Source: Dipteris shenzhenensis
Lineage: Eukaryota > Polypodiophyta > Polypodiopsida > Gleicheniales
NCBI GenBank assembly: GCA_047967505.1
Contig: CM106540.1
Reading direction: 5' to 3' (one strand)
DNA: 64,000 bases
The notes beneath the pieces are model-generated. The model was given only the letters and a program-made list of their open reading frames with translations, was not told where the DNA came from and did not search any database. Below are positions 33,959 through 46,295 of this stretch, piece after piece (positions within the stretch are counted from its first letter, which is position 1; each line of letters begins with the position of its first letter). The translations under genes were made by a program, and so were the position numbers.

Positions 33959-36553
33959 GAACCAAGTGATGATCTATAGGAATGGCCACTAGTTGAGGTG
34001 GATTGCCCAACCAAAATAGATAATATTGAAAAGGCTTAATTATTTTCTCAAAGTTCTCGCTTTAAAAGGTCTGTAGTGTGAACCCGCTCTCTTTTTTAAT
34101 GTGTAGTCCGAGAAATACTAGATGCGCCTTGCTTGTGTATCGTTCAAAGTAATGTATTAGGTATCCTTCTATCTCCTCCATATCTATTGCAAACCCAAGG
34201 CAGTAAAGCATTCAAAGAAGGTCTTATTAACCAAACCTCTCCACTATCTGTCCTTAGTATAGGGGCCATTAGTGGACAATGTGGTCCTTACACCAGATGT
34301 GGAAAAGTTTCATATTGGATAAAAAGTGAAAAAAGGGAAACATATAAGGAGAAAATATTTGAGACATCTAAGTTTTAAAATGCAACGACTAGAGTGAAAA
34401 AATTCTAATCAAAATTAAGAATTATTAATAATATTGATTAATATTGAGCCACACATTTGGCCCATCTACCGGTAGGTGCATAGGATCTACCTCATCAAGG
34501 AGTACGTACAAATAGTTTTCATTACGTAAATAGATTATAAGTCATATTGAATAGAATATTATTTTCATTACCCAAATAGAATATTAATTTCCATGTGTTT
34601 TTTTTGTGCATGCTCCAGCCAGCGCACAGGTTCTAGCACCACTATTCGTATGCAGATAGAGATGCTGAGAGCTGAGATGAGGGCACTGCAGGATGCTAGG
34701 GCACCCCCTCACTTGGTTGCGAGCCTGGATTCAGTTATTGAGGCTCTGAGTCGATTGGACACAGTTGAGGACGTTGTGGATAGCTTTCAGGCACAGGCCG
34801 AGGCGGAGATCACTGGTGGTGGCTTGGATTGGAGAGCCATTCGACAGTTGTTTGAGCAAGAGTCACATCACAGGGAGGCCTTGGACGACATGTTTTGGGA
34901 TGGTCACACCGAGGGCCAGTGACCACGATCAAGGCTCCCCTTGCATATTTTACGGTGTAGGCACCCCATCATAGCAGCACACATTTATCCGAGATATCTT
35001 GCTACGAATGGTGGTCGATTGCCTCACAACCGCCAGATAGCCAGGTTGTTTGCCATGCAGCTTTACGCTGAGTTTGTCCTTGGTCATCGGGTGGACTACC
35101 TCAGTACCCGTCCAGGATCAGGAGCGGGACGTGGTAGGATGGGGCGTCAGGAGCGTCAGATTGTAGGTGTTCGTCGGCGTCGATGCGAGGGACCAGAGTT
35201 GCACACCATCCCTGCACCGGCATTGCGAGCGGTGGGAGGACAGATTAGGGGGGATGTTCATTTAGTGGCATCATCCTTGCAGCACATGGTCTCTGCGCTA
35301 TCGAGATCTATTGCGATTCCACCTCCCCCACCTCGATCATTGATGGAGCATCCCACATCTACACCACCTCCCACATCTACGGCGCCTCAGCACGAGTTGG
35401 AGGCTCGAGACAGACGGATTGCAGAGTTGGAGGCTGTGTTGGCCGAGTCTAGGGACGAGGTTAGTTATTTTGATTATGTTAGTTTATTTTTTTGTAGTGT
35501 GTTTTGAACTGAAGTTTTTTGGTTAATTCTCACCATGTACGCGACATGTTTGCATTGCAGGCACATCTATTGCGTCAGGAGATGGAGTCTCGTGTACGAC
35601 TGTTGCGACTGTTGCAGACAGATTTGGAGGAGCAGAGGATTCGGACACGCATAGCATACCATCGTGCAGAGCACTATATTTTGCAGTTGAGGCATATTAG
35701 TCGTGATCCGTCGCGCCATAGGATCGACCCCAGTGTGGCCCTATACCCTGCTCCTCCTGTAGATGTGCCGACTAGGACACCCATAGACGCAGCAGTCGTA
35801 GCGAGGCTTCCTACTGCCACTTGTGTCCTCTGCCACGAGGACTTTGACACCGTAGGGTGGTTTGGACTAGGGTGCGGCCACATCGCACATCTCCACTGCA
35901 TGACCTGCCACATGGTGGCACGTTCAGTGTGCCCTGTATGCTTTGCCGACATTGATGTGGCGACATACAGAGGATTGGGCATGGATGATCTATATCCTGG
36001 TCATCGTCAGGCTGTTGATCCATTCGCCCGTGTAGTCTTGACAGAGCACTACAGGGAGGAGGCACAGAGAGCATTGCTGATGCAGGAGGGTGCGGATACA
36101 TTGGTGGTTGCATCATGCGTTCCACGACGCTTTTCGTACGGTGATTTCATGCCAGGTGACGAGGCACGAGCGGAGGAGGCACGTCGGATTGAGCGAGAGG
36201 CAGAGCTGCAGACATCATTGCAGCAGTGGGTGGAGCAGCAGCTAGGGCGGGGCTAAGACCAGCGTCTTTCACATGTAGAGACGATTACTCGCGTTGGATT
36301 TGAGGCACGAGTATTCGCAGATGCACGGCTATGGGAGCTGAGACGCGCGTACATAGAGGAGGCGAGGGAGGCAGAGATGGCAGCAGTGGCGCGTGCAACA
36401 TGCCCTCCTCTTCATCAGGATGAGGCTGGCCCATCTCATGCAGGTGATGAGGTTGGCCCATCTGAGCCGGCATTGCCTGAGGGCACACAGGAGCCACGTC
36501 AGCGTTCCACTAGAGGATCATATGTAGAGTTATCAGATTCAAATTCAGATTGA

Positions 36554-38000
36554 TTGTTTAGGCTTCACACGTTTCTTGTATAGGGATGCACTTTTGCAGC
36601 ATGATGATGATGATGTACAGATTCATTTTGGTACTTTCATGATATTGTTCCCACTTTTATGATGTATGAGCATTTTCGTACTTTCATGATGTTCTTCACA
36701 CTTTGTTTATCTCAGTTTATCTCAGTTTATAGTTTGTTTAATACATAAGGTATTTAAAAAAGAATGCCATGTGAAGTAATTGTAAACATTAAACATTAAT
36801 TGCAAACATTAAACATTAAACATATCAAAATTCATCTTTTTTTGGATGAAAATTTTATTTTGCTGATAAAAGTTTTTCATTTTTTAAACAAAAATTTTAT
36901 TCTATTCATGTTTGTCAATAAAGTGTGTTTCAAAATCCAAATTTTCATCAATTTTTCAAAAAGACAACTATTGTCATATTCATGCTTCCAAATCTAGCCT
37001 TCCGATCTTAATATCAAAATATGTTGAAATTCAACCATTTGATAAACTAATTTGTATAAAAAGAAAATTACTTTTTTTAGACAATGCCATAGCCCAATGT
37101 AAAATTGTTTCATCAAATGAAATTAGATATTAAAGTAACATCAATTTTACCAACTTTCAATTTATGCTATTTACAAAAAGTATTCTAGAAATGTATATTG
37201 GTACAAAACTTATCCATGACTCCGAGGGCAATGTTGTTACCTATGTGTAAATCAATTGATAAAAAATTCTTTCAACACCAATGAACTTGAGGGAATGTGT
37301 GATCTAGAGATACTTAAACAACATGACAAAAGGAAAAAATTCGAGAAATCACCAATGTGTGGACATGCTTAGTTTGTAGGGTGTAGAAATTCTTTTATAT
37401 GGATTTGATATGGGCACTTGCATAGAAAACGATTGGTATTTCAAAGAAAAAGCTCTAGCAACTCTCTTAGTTGAATGAAGCAGTTTCTTCTCCTTTGCAA
37501 TTTGTCATGTTTTTTAAATCAAAGGAGAGAATACTTTTTGCAAATGGTAATACTAGACATTTTTAGGTTCTGCAATAAAATATAAGTAATATTTTATGCA
37601 TTCTTTTTTCACAATTCTAGTTTTTTAATATTATTGACATGAAGCGTATATTTTGTCCCTACAATTTTTAAAAAATATAAATTTTTTGGGGATTTTTTTC
37701 AAAAATGGAGTTAGACTTGTCCTTTGCATGATTTTGCTGTTATTTATTATGACTCAGTGTTTAATTTGTCTCTTATTGTTAACAATACTTGTGCTAATTG
37801 GTGATCAAAGAAAACAAGACCTAATTATTTGTCATATTCGAACCACAATCACATGTGCCTTCCAAATCACAATCGCATATGCCTTCCAAGTTTCTAAGGA
37901 CTATTTCAATTTCCTTAATATGACATTTGCCAATGCACCAATCTAATTATTATGCATGTATAAAAGATAATGAACATAAAGAAGAGAAATCAACACAATT
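36554..38000. other. AT-rich spacer, no gene recognised
   Basis: Follows the RING gene stop. No family motif on either strand. Confidence 0.45.
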
Positions 38001-38320
38001 GGCAATTAATGCATGTATACGGGAATACAAGGAAGGTGTGGCATGCTAGCCCACCATTTTATTTCACTATTTTCTTTTGCATTTAGTGGTTTATGTACAA
38101 GAGAAAGGATTGGCGGTTGGTATAAGGAAAAGTGTTGGTATTTGGTTTATGTAAAAAGAAAGGGTTGTTGTGGCTATGCACCAAAAAAATATACACATAT
38201 TAACAATCCCACTTCTCCCTTTTAAACTCTACTCATGTATGGGAGTACAAGGAAGGTGTGACATGTTAGGCCACAATTTAATTTTACTATTTTCTTTTGA
38301 CTTTGGTGGTACGCTAACGT
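38001..38320 (+). repeat. Direct duplication of a ~85-bp unit
   Basis: tgtatacgggaatacaaggaaggtgtg with the following ccac..ttt.attt.actattttcttttg recurs at 38,013 and 38,233. Confidence 0.75.
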
Positions 38321-40410
38321 GTAGTCGTGCTAGTAGGGATTGCTTCTACGTCACGCAAACCAAATCAGTTGGAGACCAAATCTTGCATGGATGTACGTCT
38401 AGGGTAGCCTAAGAGGCGTGTGAAGTTTCGTCCCCAACAGGGTTTAGGATTTAGGGTCCAGGGTTTAGGGTTTAGTCGTGCTAGTAGGGATTGCTTCTAC
38501 GTGGCGCAAACCAAATCAGTTGGAGACCAAATCTTGCATGGATGTACATCTAGGGTAGCCTAAGAGGCATGTGAAGTTTCGTCCCCAACAGGGTTTAGGA
38601 TTTAGGGTCCAGGGTTTAGGGTTTAGAGTTTAGGGTTTAGCCGTGCTAGTAGGGATTGCTTCTACGTGGCGCAAACCAAATCAATTGGAGACCAAATCTT
38701 GCGTGGATGTACGTCTAGGGTAGCCTAAGAGGCATGTGAAGTTTCGTCCCCAACAGGGTTTAGGATTTAGGGTCCAGGGTTTAGGGTTTAGGGTTTAGGG
38801 TTTAGCCGTGCTAGTAGGGATTGCTTCTACGTGGCGCAAACCAAATCCGTTGGAGACCAAATCTTGCGTGGATGTACGTCAAGGATAGCCTAAGAGGCGT
38901 GTGAAGTTTTTTCCCCAACAGGGTTTAGGATTTAGGGTCCAGGGTTTAGGGTTTAGGGTTTAGGGTTTAGCCGTGCTAGTAGGGATTGCTTCTACGTGGC
39001 GCAAACCAAATCAGTTGGAGACCAAATCTTGCGTGGATGTACGTCTAGGGTAGCCTAAGAGGCGTGTGAAGTTTCATCCCCAACAGGGTTTAGGATTTAG
39101 GGTCCAGGGTTTAGGGTTTAGGGTTTAGGGTTTAGCCGTGCTAGTAGGGATTGCTTCTACGTGGCGCAAACAAAATCAGTTGGAGACCAAATCTTGCGTG
39201 GATGTACGTCTAGGGTAGCCTAAGAGGCATGTGAAGTTTCGTGCCCAACAGGGTTTAGGATTTAGGGTCCAGGGTTTAGGGTTTAGGGTTTAGTCGTGCT
39301 AGTAGAAATTGTAAAAATGTATGCATTTGTCCTTCCACGTGGCGTATACCAAATCAGTTGGAGACCAAATCTTGCGTGGATGTACGTCTAGGGAGCCTAA
39401 GAGGCGTGTGAAGTTTCGTGCCCAACAGGGTTTAGGATTTAGGGTCCAGGGTTTAGGGTTTAGGGTTTAGTCGTGCTAGTAGAAATTATAAAAATGTATG
39501 CATTTGTCCTTCCACGTGGCGCATACCAAATCAGTTGGAGACCAAATCTTGCGTGGATGTACGTCTAGGGTAGCCTAAGAGGCGTGTGAAGTTTCGTCTC
39601 CAACAGATAAGTCCACGTGCGTATTTCATTAGTACGTGCACCATTTTTCATACGTAGTCAGGAGTGCTAGTAGGCATTGTAAAAATGTACGCAACTGTCC
39701 TTCCATGTGGCGCATACCAAATTAGTTGGGCACCAAATCTTGCGTGGATGTACGTCTACGGTAGCCTAAGAGTCGTGCGAAGTTTCATTTCCAACAGATA
39801 AGTCCACACGCGTATTTCGTTAGTACATGCGCCATAGCTCATACGTAGTCGTGCTAGTAGGGATTGTAAAAATGTACGCATTGTACCTTCCACGTGGCGC
39901 ATACCAAATCAGTTGGGCACCAAATCTTGCGTGGATGTACGTCTACGGTAACCTAAGAGCCGTGCAAAGTTTAATCTCCAACAGATAAGTCCACATGCAT
40001 ATTTGGTTAGTACGTGCGCCATTTCTCACACGTAGTCGTGCTAGTAGGGATTGTAAAAATGTTCGCATTATACCTTCCACGTGGCGCATACCAAATAAGT
40101 TGGAGACCAAATCTTTCGTGGATGTATGTCTAGGGTGGCCTAAGAGTCGTGCGAAGTTTCATTCCCAACAGATAAGTCCACACGCGCATTTCGTTAGTAC
40201 ATGCGCCATAGCTCATACGTAGTCACGAGTGCTAGTAGGGATTGTAAAAATGTACGCATTGTACCTTCCACGTGGCGCACACCAAATCAATTCAGACCAA
40301 ATCTCGTGTGGATGTATGTCTAGGGTGGCCTAAGAGTCGTGCGAAGTTTCATCCCCAACAAGCAAGTCCACACGCGTATTTCGTTAGTACGTGTGCGAAT
40401 TTTCTTAGTC
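38321..40410 (+). repeat. Tandem satellite of ~150-195 bp units, 12 copies, part with telomere-like tails
   Basis: Units begin with cgtgctagtagggatt and contain acgtggcgca.accaaatcag, ggagaccaaatcttgcgtgg and gcctaagaggcgtg. Unit starts are at about 38,325, 38,476, 38,642, 38,811, 38,972, 39,139, 39,293, 39,468, 39,663, 39,849, 40,035 and 40,228. The first seven end with a ggtttaggatttagggtcc and (gggttta)n tail. The later ones have ataagtccacacgcgtattt and ttagtac.tgcgcca instead. It lies between the 3' ends of the two convergent genes. Confidence 0.92.
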
Positions 40411-40730
40411 ACATTTTTAAAATGTCCTAATGCACAAAACAAATTACAACATTACTATTAATAAACAATTTTTTGTATTACAAACACAACAAATCCCATT
40501 GAGAAGACATCGGACATCATGTTAAAAATAGAATCTAATACAATGATGTGTATGAACGTGTATACAGCCATCATAGTGAAATACAAAATATGAGTCCATG
40601 AAAATTACAATGGTACGGTCACACAGTGAGCCTATACATATCGAATACAAAAAAGTGTAATCAACTAGTGATACCCAATAAAAATCAATCTGATCAACTG
40701 ATGATCCCAAAAAATATGATATGTAATGTG

Positions 40731-43606
40731 CTACTCCTCAGGATCAGCTCTCATGCCAATAGTTGCAAGTATGCTCTCGTGATCCGCCACTGCAAGGTGC
40801 CATCGTGGAGTGGACGTCGCCTTGCGAGTGCGAACACGACTCAAAGTAATCTTGATCCCAACAACAAGATGAGAATACATGTATGCCTCCCGATCCGCCA
40901 TGTACTCCTGGAACTCAATATAGCGACCACGCCTCTGTATCTGCTGAAAATAGTGGCCACCTACGATCATGCTATGAGCATTGAAGTGCATCCCATGCCC
41001 ATCCACCGTATCCTCATTCAGCACACTCTTCAGCATAGAGCATCGCAACAAGTAATAATCCACACCCTCCTCATTGCCCTCCGAAGCAATAACCGTGAAG
41101 ATATCACCAATACGCAAAATATCTGTAAGCTGGTCATAATCTCTAGAGGAACTGAATCCCGCATCCTGATCATCATGTATCTCCTCCCAAGGCTGGAAGG
41201 GAGAAAGCACTCGCCGTACCCACGCCCATCCCATAAGTGCTTGATCGGATACCATACTCATGGAGCACCCTCCCCAATCATCATCAATGCATGCAGAGCA
41301 AAAACATGCAAACCGTCGAGAAAAGATCGCGGGGTGAGACTCACCTACGCTCCTGATGGAATGGAAATCAAGAGTGCCAGGCACAGAACGACAATCAAAA
41401 GGCCTCGACCGATCAAGATTCCCAATGTCCACGCACCAAAAATACCGGCTCACCACCCTATCGTCACGCGACTGAAACGAGGACGTAGCACTAGTGGATA
41501 AGTGCTGGCTGCACCACCGCACCACATCATGTGCATCCTTGAAGCGATCGGCACTGTGACGCAACTGGTATCGACGCAAAGCATGCTTCACACAAGCACC
41601 TGCACCATCGTGCTCTCCCTTACTGTGCCCTGTCTCGAAGTAGCTCCATGTGATCGGAATGCCTGTCTCACGGTGCCATCTGCAGAACCAATAAAACTGT
41701 CTAGCGGATTTGAACTAACCACCACAACCGTCTGACCAGATCCAGCGCTGCTGCCATGTGACACCATGATCCCTCAAGAAACTATCATGCAAAGTGAAGC
41801 AATGCTGCACAAAATGGGCATCATGCGATCGATCATCACTAATGTAGAAGTGATACTCTCGCACAATGATGCATGAGTCCATGGTGCTATCAATGCCATC
41901 CACATGAGCCTGTGCATGACGATAGCTAATGTGCACAAATATAGCAACTTGCAATATGGCATTGAAAAAAAAATATGACTATTGAAATAATTCAATATAA
42001 TGAGGCGGGGAAAAAATCAATACTCAATCACACGTCACCTGTTCGGAGAAATAATACTCCGATTGGATCTCATGCTGTGGTGCAAAGGTGTAATTCTCCG
42101 CAAAGTCCACCACTGAGACAAACACCCCTATAGGAAATGTCCTCAAACATGCACGAAACTGACGATCCTCCCATTTCGCAGTGTGCGAGTGGCGTATGTA
42201 GCGGTACAGCTTCCCTCGAAAACAGTCAATGAATACAACACGTGGTGTCTCCTTCCCCACAAGCTGCAACCTCCTTGATTGTGCACCACCATCTAATGTC
42301 AAGGTACAGTACTCATACTGCTGCCAACGAACCATCTGCACATCACAAGTATCTAGTGCAACTCGTGGCACTCTAGCAAAGTCACCACACAAAGTACACG
42401 TGCCTTCCACACAATCAAGGGAGTGGAATAAAGCATCACCATCTCGTGTACACAATATGGAATGAATGAAGTCGCGAGGGCTAGTAGGAACCACTCCCCT
42501 ATGACCATCAAGGGAACGGAATACGTCATACATCCATCCAAAATCCACATGGTAGTGACAACAGCATGTGTCACGCTCCTGAGAGCATCGCACAAACCAT
42601 GGCCTGCATCGCTCAAATGACCTCTGCCCAATCTTGAACTCCGGGTGCGCCTCTACAAACTGAGTGTACAACTCAGTCTGGGTACACTCCAAAAAACATG
42701 CACCATGCTCAATGTACACACCGCGTGACACCCTCTTCCACAATGCCTTCTTGAACACCGGGGATGCTCTGCAATGCTCCTCCCAAAACTGTTGTATGAA
42801 GGACCTAGTGGAATCATCCAACAATCGATCGCTGCGAGGTGCACGACCACTCGAAGCCCAAAGAGCATCAGTCTCACTATCCTCTAGACTCTGCCTCCTA
42901 ATGATGCCTGCTCGCAATGTGTGCGGTGCAATCTGAAGAAGACGTGAAGCGGTACGCACATGGCCTATCATATGAGGTCTACTAATGGCAGCCACAATAG
43001 CACGACGTGCTGCCAAGGCATCACTGGAGTTCCTATGCTTAATAGAAGCAGCATAGGAACGTCGAACACTGCTAAGGACCTCGCTAGATACAACCCTATC
43101 TCTACGTGCACCAAGACCAGCAAGCCTCCTACACTCTACCAAGTCAGGGTGATCAATCAGGGACGTAAGAAGAGAAGACTGCGAAGCTGGCGTGAGGTCA
43201 CAAAAAAAAGACTGCACAATCTTGCTAGTACGACGACGGATAGTGGACTTCAGCAAGTCACGTCGTGAAGCAACACTGCTGTTGCAAGGTGGGGAGGGGG
43301 AGGGGGAGGGGGGAGGGTGGAGGGGGAAGAGGTAGAGGTGGAGGCCAAAATGTAGGTGGCTAGGGGAAGGGCGGAGGCTAGAGGTAGGGGAGCGGATGAG
43401 CATGGGGGGACAATGGAGGTGGGGGTGGGGGTGGAGGTGGGATGTAGAGGTAGAGCTAGAGGTGGATCAGTGGTGGCAGCGCGAGCTCGAGCTCTAGAGG
43501 CTCTCTTGTGCTCACGAGCCTTCCGCTTGCGCTCCTCATCAATGAGATTTGGGGGGGGGTTCCTACATCTTTCACGTCTACTAGCTCTACGGCTTTGAGA
43601 ACCCAT
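40731..43606 (-). pseudogene. Transposase-like gene with DFAENY and SDGCGG motifs, one nonsense codon and a frameshift
   Basis: Start ATG 43,606 (MGSQSRRASRRERCRNPP) lies about 90 bp downstream of a TATA box. The frame shifts in a C-run at 43,293-43,325, then is open to 42,027. A small intron joins 42,0xx to about 41,955, and the frame continues to 40,731 except for TAG at 41,715-41,717. Motifs in order: basic N-terminus; helix-rich region; CHYHVDFGWM; CVEGTCTLCGDF; VDFAENYTFAPQHEIQSEYY (Asp 42,105-42,107); WSDGCGG-stop-FKSARQF (Asp 41,730-41,732); FETGHSKGEHDGAGACVK; VPGTLDFHS; RRFACFCSACID. I know this motif chain from unnamed DDE-type transposase-like proteins of invertebrates and seed-free plants. 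Catalytic roles are inferred. It converges with the RING gene, and its promoter carries the same palindromes. Confidence 0.7.
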
Positions 43607-43693
43607 TCTCAATGAAAGTAGGATGGAAGGTGTGACAAAGTGATGAGGAGGCAAGAATGGCTGAGAATGGGTGAAATGAACCAAAACGTGGTG

Positions 43694-43701
43694 TCTTATA
43701 G
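43694..43701 (-). promoter_or_regulatory. TATA box of the transposase-like gene
   Basis: The minus strand reads CTATAAGA here, about 90 bp upstream of ATG 43,606. This favours that ATG over the in-frame ATG at 43,735, which would lie upstream of the TATA box. Confidence 0.5.
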
Positions 43702-43825
43702 AGAGCCTCAACTCATCCACTAGATTTCTCTTCATTATTATTGGTGGAGAGGTGCTAAGATTGATACTAATTGGCTTAGTTTTGGTGGAGAGGTCTGCTA
43801 TGCCCAGAGCCGCGATCAGACCTTA

Positions 43826-43960
43826 TACCTCGATCGAGGTATTGAGTGCATTGCGCATGTATGTGTGAACCTCAATCGAGGTATCCCTAGGTGTCCTCGG
43901 TCACATACCTCGAACGAGGTATTGTATGCCTCACCCAGCATATGTACCTCGATCGAGGTA
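43826..43960 (-). promoter_or_regulatory. Right array of the TACCTCGATCGAGGTA palindrome (4 sites)
   Basis: Sites are 43,826-43,841 (perfect), 43,868-43,883 (cctcaatcgagg), 43,906-43,921 (cctcgaacgagg) and 43,945-43,960 (perfect), spaced about 40 bp. They lie 125-260 bp upstream of the transposase TATA box. The same site is arrayed at 30.35-30.97 kb, 13.6 kb away. Confidence 0.85.
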
Positions 43961-44345
43961 TTGCATGCATCGCACATCATCATGTGTATACATCTGGCTG
44001 ATGTGGCACCATGCATGGTCATGATGTGGTAATATAGTCTCTTCCTGCATGGTCATGATGTGGTACTGGGCATGATGTGGCATGATGAGATGGCATTCAT
44101 GAGGTGGTAGATTGACATGGCAAATTGAGGTGGAGGGATTGGTGACGTGGCAAGGTTGAGGAGGTATGCCAAGGTGGCATTGTGTGATCACATGGCTGAT
44201 GATGTGGAATGATGAGGTGGCACATGTGGCAGCACGTGTGGCAATGTAAGGTGACATGGCAAGGAGTGATGTCACATCTGCTTGATGAGATGGCACCACG
44301 TGGTCTAACAACGTGGCATGGTTTTGATGACTCAGCCTTCCACAT
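43961..44345 (-). repeat. Degenerate short repeat (gatgaggtggcatgatgtgg-like)
   Basis: Repeated atgatgtggca, gatgaggtggca and cacgtggca words at 12-30 bp intervals. Similar ggcatg words separate the palindromes at 30.7 kb. Probably the outer subterminal part of the same element. Confidence 0.6.
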
Positions 44346-44406
44346 GGGCAGCATGCAGACTCCAAAGGCTTGCCACTAGGATCGGTGATGCTCCTAGCCT
44401 ACCTCA

Positions 44407-44450
44407 CCAAGCCTAATACCAAGCATACCTTGTCTTGGTATTAGGCTTGG
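44407..44450. repeat. Perfect 17-bp inverted repeat (hairpin)
   Basis: The arm ccaagcctaataccaag at 44,407-44,423 is perfectly inverted at 44,434-44,450 around a 10-base loop. It lies just outside the right palindrome region and could be near the element's end. Confidence 0.8.
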
Positions 44451-45794
44451 GTGGCCCTTTTTCCCCCACAAAAGGGAGATTTAACTGTTGGAGGCCATAT
44501 CGTACGTTTCCCTTACTCAAATTTAACCAAAATTTTTTCCCCTTATTCATCATGCAGAGGACTAAAAATATTGACATTTTTGAAATGTTTGGTTATGTTT
44601 GAGAATTACTAGATTTATTTTTAATATTCTTTGTTGATCCTCTAAGGAGTAAAAGTAAAAATTAAACTTCAATCTTCCTAAATCTAACCGTTGGATTTGG
44701 GATTTGATGATTCAACCACACACCCTTATGTGCCTACTAACCTTCCACCGAATTGGATTTGCTTAATTATTCAAAATACTAAAAAAATGTGGTGTGCTAC
44801 TAAAATGCATGTATTTTATGACTTTATTTATTATAAATAATTATTTATAATTAGATAAATCATTCAAAAAATTACCAATAAATCAAGTTAAGCTCTACAT
44901 AATGCAAAGAGACCACTTACAAAGTTTCAATAACATTTAATCTAAAATGAGTGAGAAATTTAGAATTTTATATGACACTCTTTGTTCGTGACAAACGTGT
45001 GACCTCCCTGGAACCATGCCGTGTGACACAAAGAAATTTTTTGTGTGTGCATCGAATTTTTGATCAGACTATACGATTGTGTGCACAATACCAAGTGTGA
45101 TGTTGTGTCAGAAGACTTCAAAGACCAGATCCATAGGGAAGTAGGTGAGATTTGCATTTTTGTGTGCTAAAAAGCTTGTTTTTCCACCTCCTTAGGATTG
45201 GGGAGTGAACCTTCCCTTACATTATTGAAAAGGCCACAGGAGATCCTTTGTACAAAGACTCATCTAGAGCAATATTATTTGTTGTAAAACTTATGACATG
45301 ATAATGTAAAATTGCAAGCATAGCTATTGCTATTTTTTGGAGTACAAAAGAGGCTTCCATCATGTCTCATGTCTATATAAACCTTTTAATTTCTTGAATA
45401 TTCAAGAGTGTTATAGTTTTCTGCATTGAAAGTAAAAAGAGTCTTACAGGTCTCTTATGTATACATTTTTAAAATGTTGTGAATCCTCAATAGCATGGTT
45501 TTTCATGGATTTAAACTAATAACTCGGATTTTTTATTTTAAGAATATGATTCTTATAAACAAGAAATACAAATTTAGGATTTAATAGTAGTTTTTGCATT
45601 ATTTGTACAACATTGTAGAGAGATATTTTGAAATGTATTATGTGAAAATGATAGTGCCAGAAAGTAAACTTTTGATTCTCGAATGACAGTTTCATAAAGT
45701 AAACTTTTCATTTGGGAAGGATTTTAAGGAATAGTCCAAAAGTAGACATATGAGTCCAAAATTAATGAAATAAGTGTTCTATATATATATTGAA
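44451..45794. other. No gene recognised
   Basis: AT-rich single-copy-looking DNA; no coding motif and no clear repeat. Confidence 0.4.
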
Positions 45795-45836
45795 TGCACG
45801 TGATACTTATGTATTCTTAGTGGTGCACCCCTCGAG
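45795..45836. mobile_element. End fragment of the CTCGGGGGG MITE family
   Basis: ttgaatgcacgtgatact followed by ttcttagtggtgcacccctcgag matches the right terminal ~45 bp of the copy at 47,837-48,105. The rest of the element is absent. Confidence 0.55.
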
Positions 45837-46295
45837 TTGTGATCCCAATCCTCTACTTAAGGTGCCGCGTTTTGAGGGCCTCACTCTTTGCTAGTTCATT
45901 CCATTTGATGTAAATACCTCGTTCCTTTCTTAACTCCAACATTAAGTGTGTAGCCTGGTTGCCTTATGACCACCTCTACCATTTGATGCTTGTGTCCATC
46001 CCCACCTGTCATGATGCCTCCATCTCCACCCCTTAGTAATTCCTTGCTTTCCTTGTGTATGCCTATTACCACTTTTTCCTTGTCCCCCCCCCCCGCGGAG
46101 CATTTCCTCCCTTTCCCCTTAGTCTTAGCATTGCCCCATAACTTGCTAACCTTGATCATGGATAGTCATGGTGGCCTCAATATGCCATTGAGTGGAAAAC
46201 CCTTGACGATATCCAAGTGTTCCCATCCAGTGGTAGTAGAAAATATCTACACTCGATATTTGGATACTAACAATGGAAGGACATATATGGTGGAT

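Larger units (their letters stand above)
31123..36553 (+). pseudogene. RING-H2 finger protein gene of the palindrome-bearing element, 3 exons, two nonsense codons
   Basis: Proposed exons are 31,123-31,151, 34,619-35,459 and 35,561-36,553. Exon 1 ends at AG|GTAGGG. Exon 2 starts after ctccag with matching phase, giving MDGAGAEESSQRTG. Intron 2 (101 bp) is GTTAGT...TTGCAG, phase 0. The 620-codon frame has a TGA at 34,920-34,922 and a TAA at 36,254-36,256, with clean continuation after both. The RING-H2 finger is at about residues 378-417: CVLC, then CGHIAHLHC, then CPVC. A coiled-coil-like, Arg/Glu-rich segment precedes it, and an acidic SDSNSD tail ends the protein. RING proteins are usually E3 ubiquitin ligases. 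I do not recognise the full-length family. The first exon is inferred from splice phase and could be wrong. Confidence 0.62.

Noticed and set aside
26321-36553. Alternative genetic code in which TAG, TAA or TGA is sense
   Set aside because: All three stop codons appear in frame, only in transposon genes. The Hsp20 gene uses TAG as its natural end with no homology after it, and the RING gene ends at TGA. C-to-T decay explains the data more simply.
43604-43735. Start of the transposase-like protein at ATG 43,735
   Set aside because: It lies upstream of the likely TATA box at about 43,698; ATG 43,606 with a basic N-terminus is more plausible.
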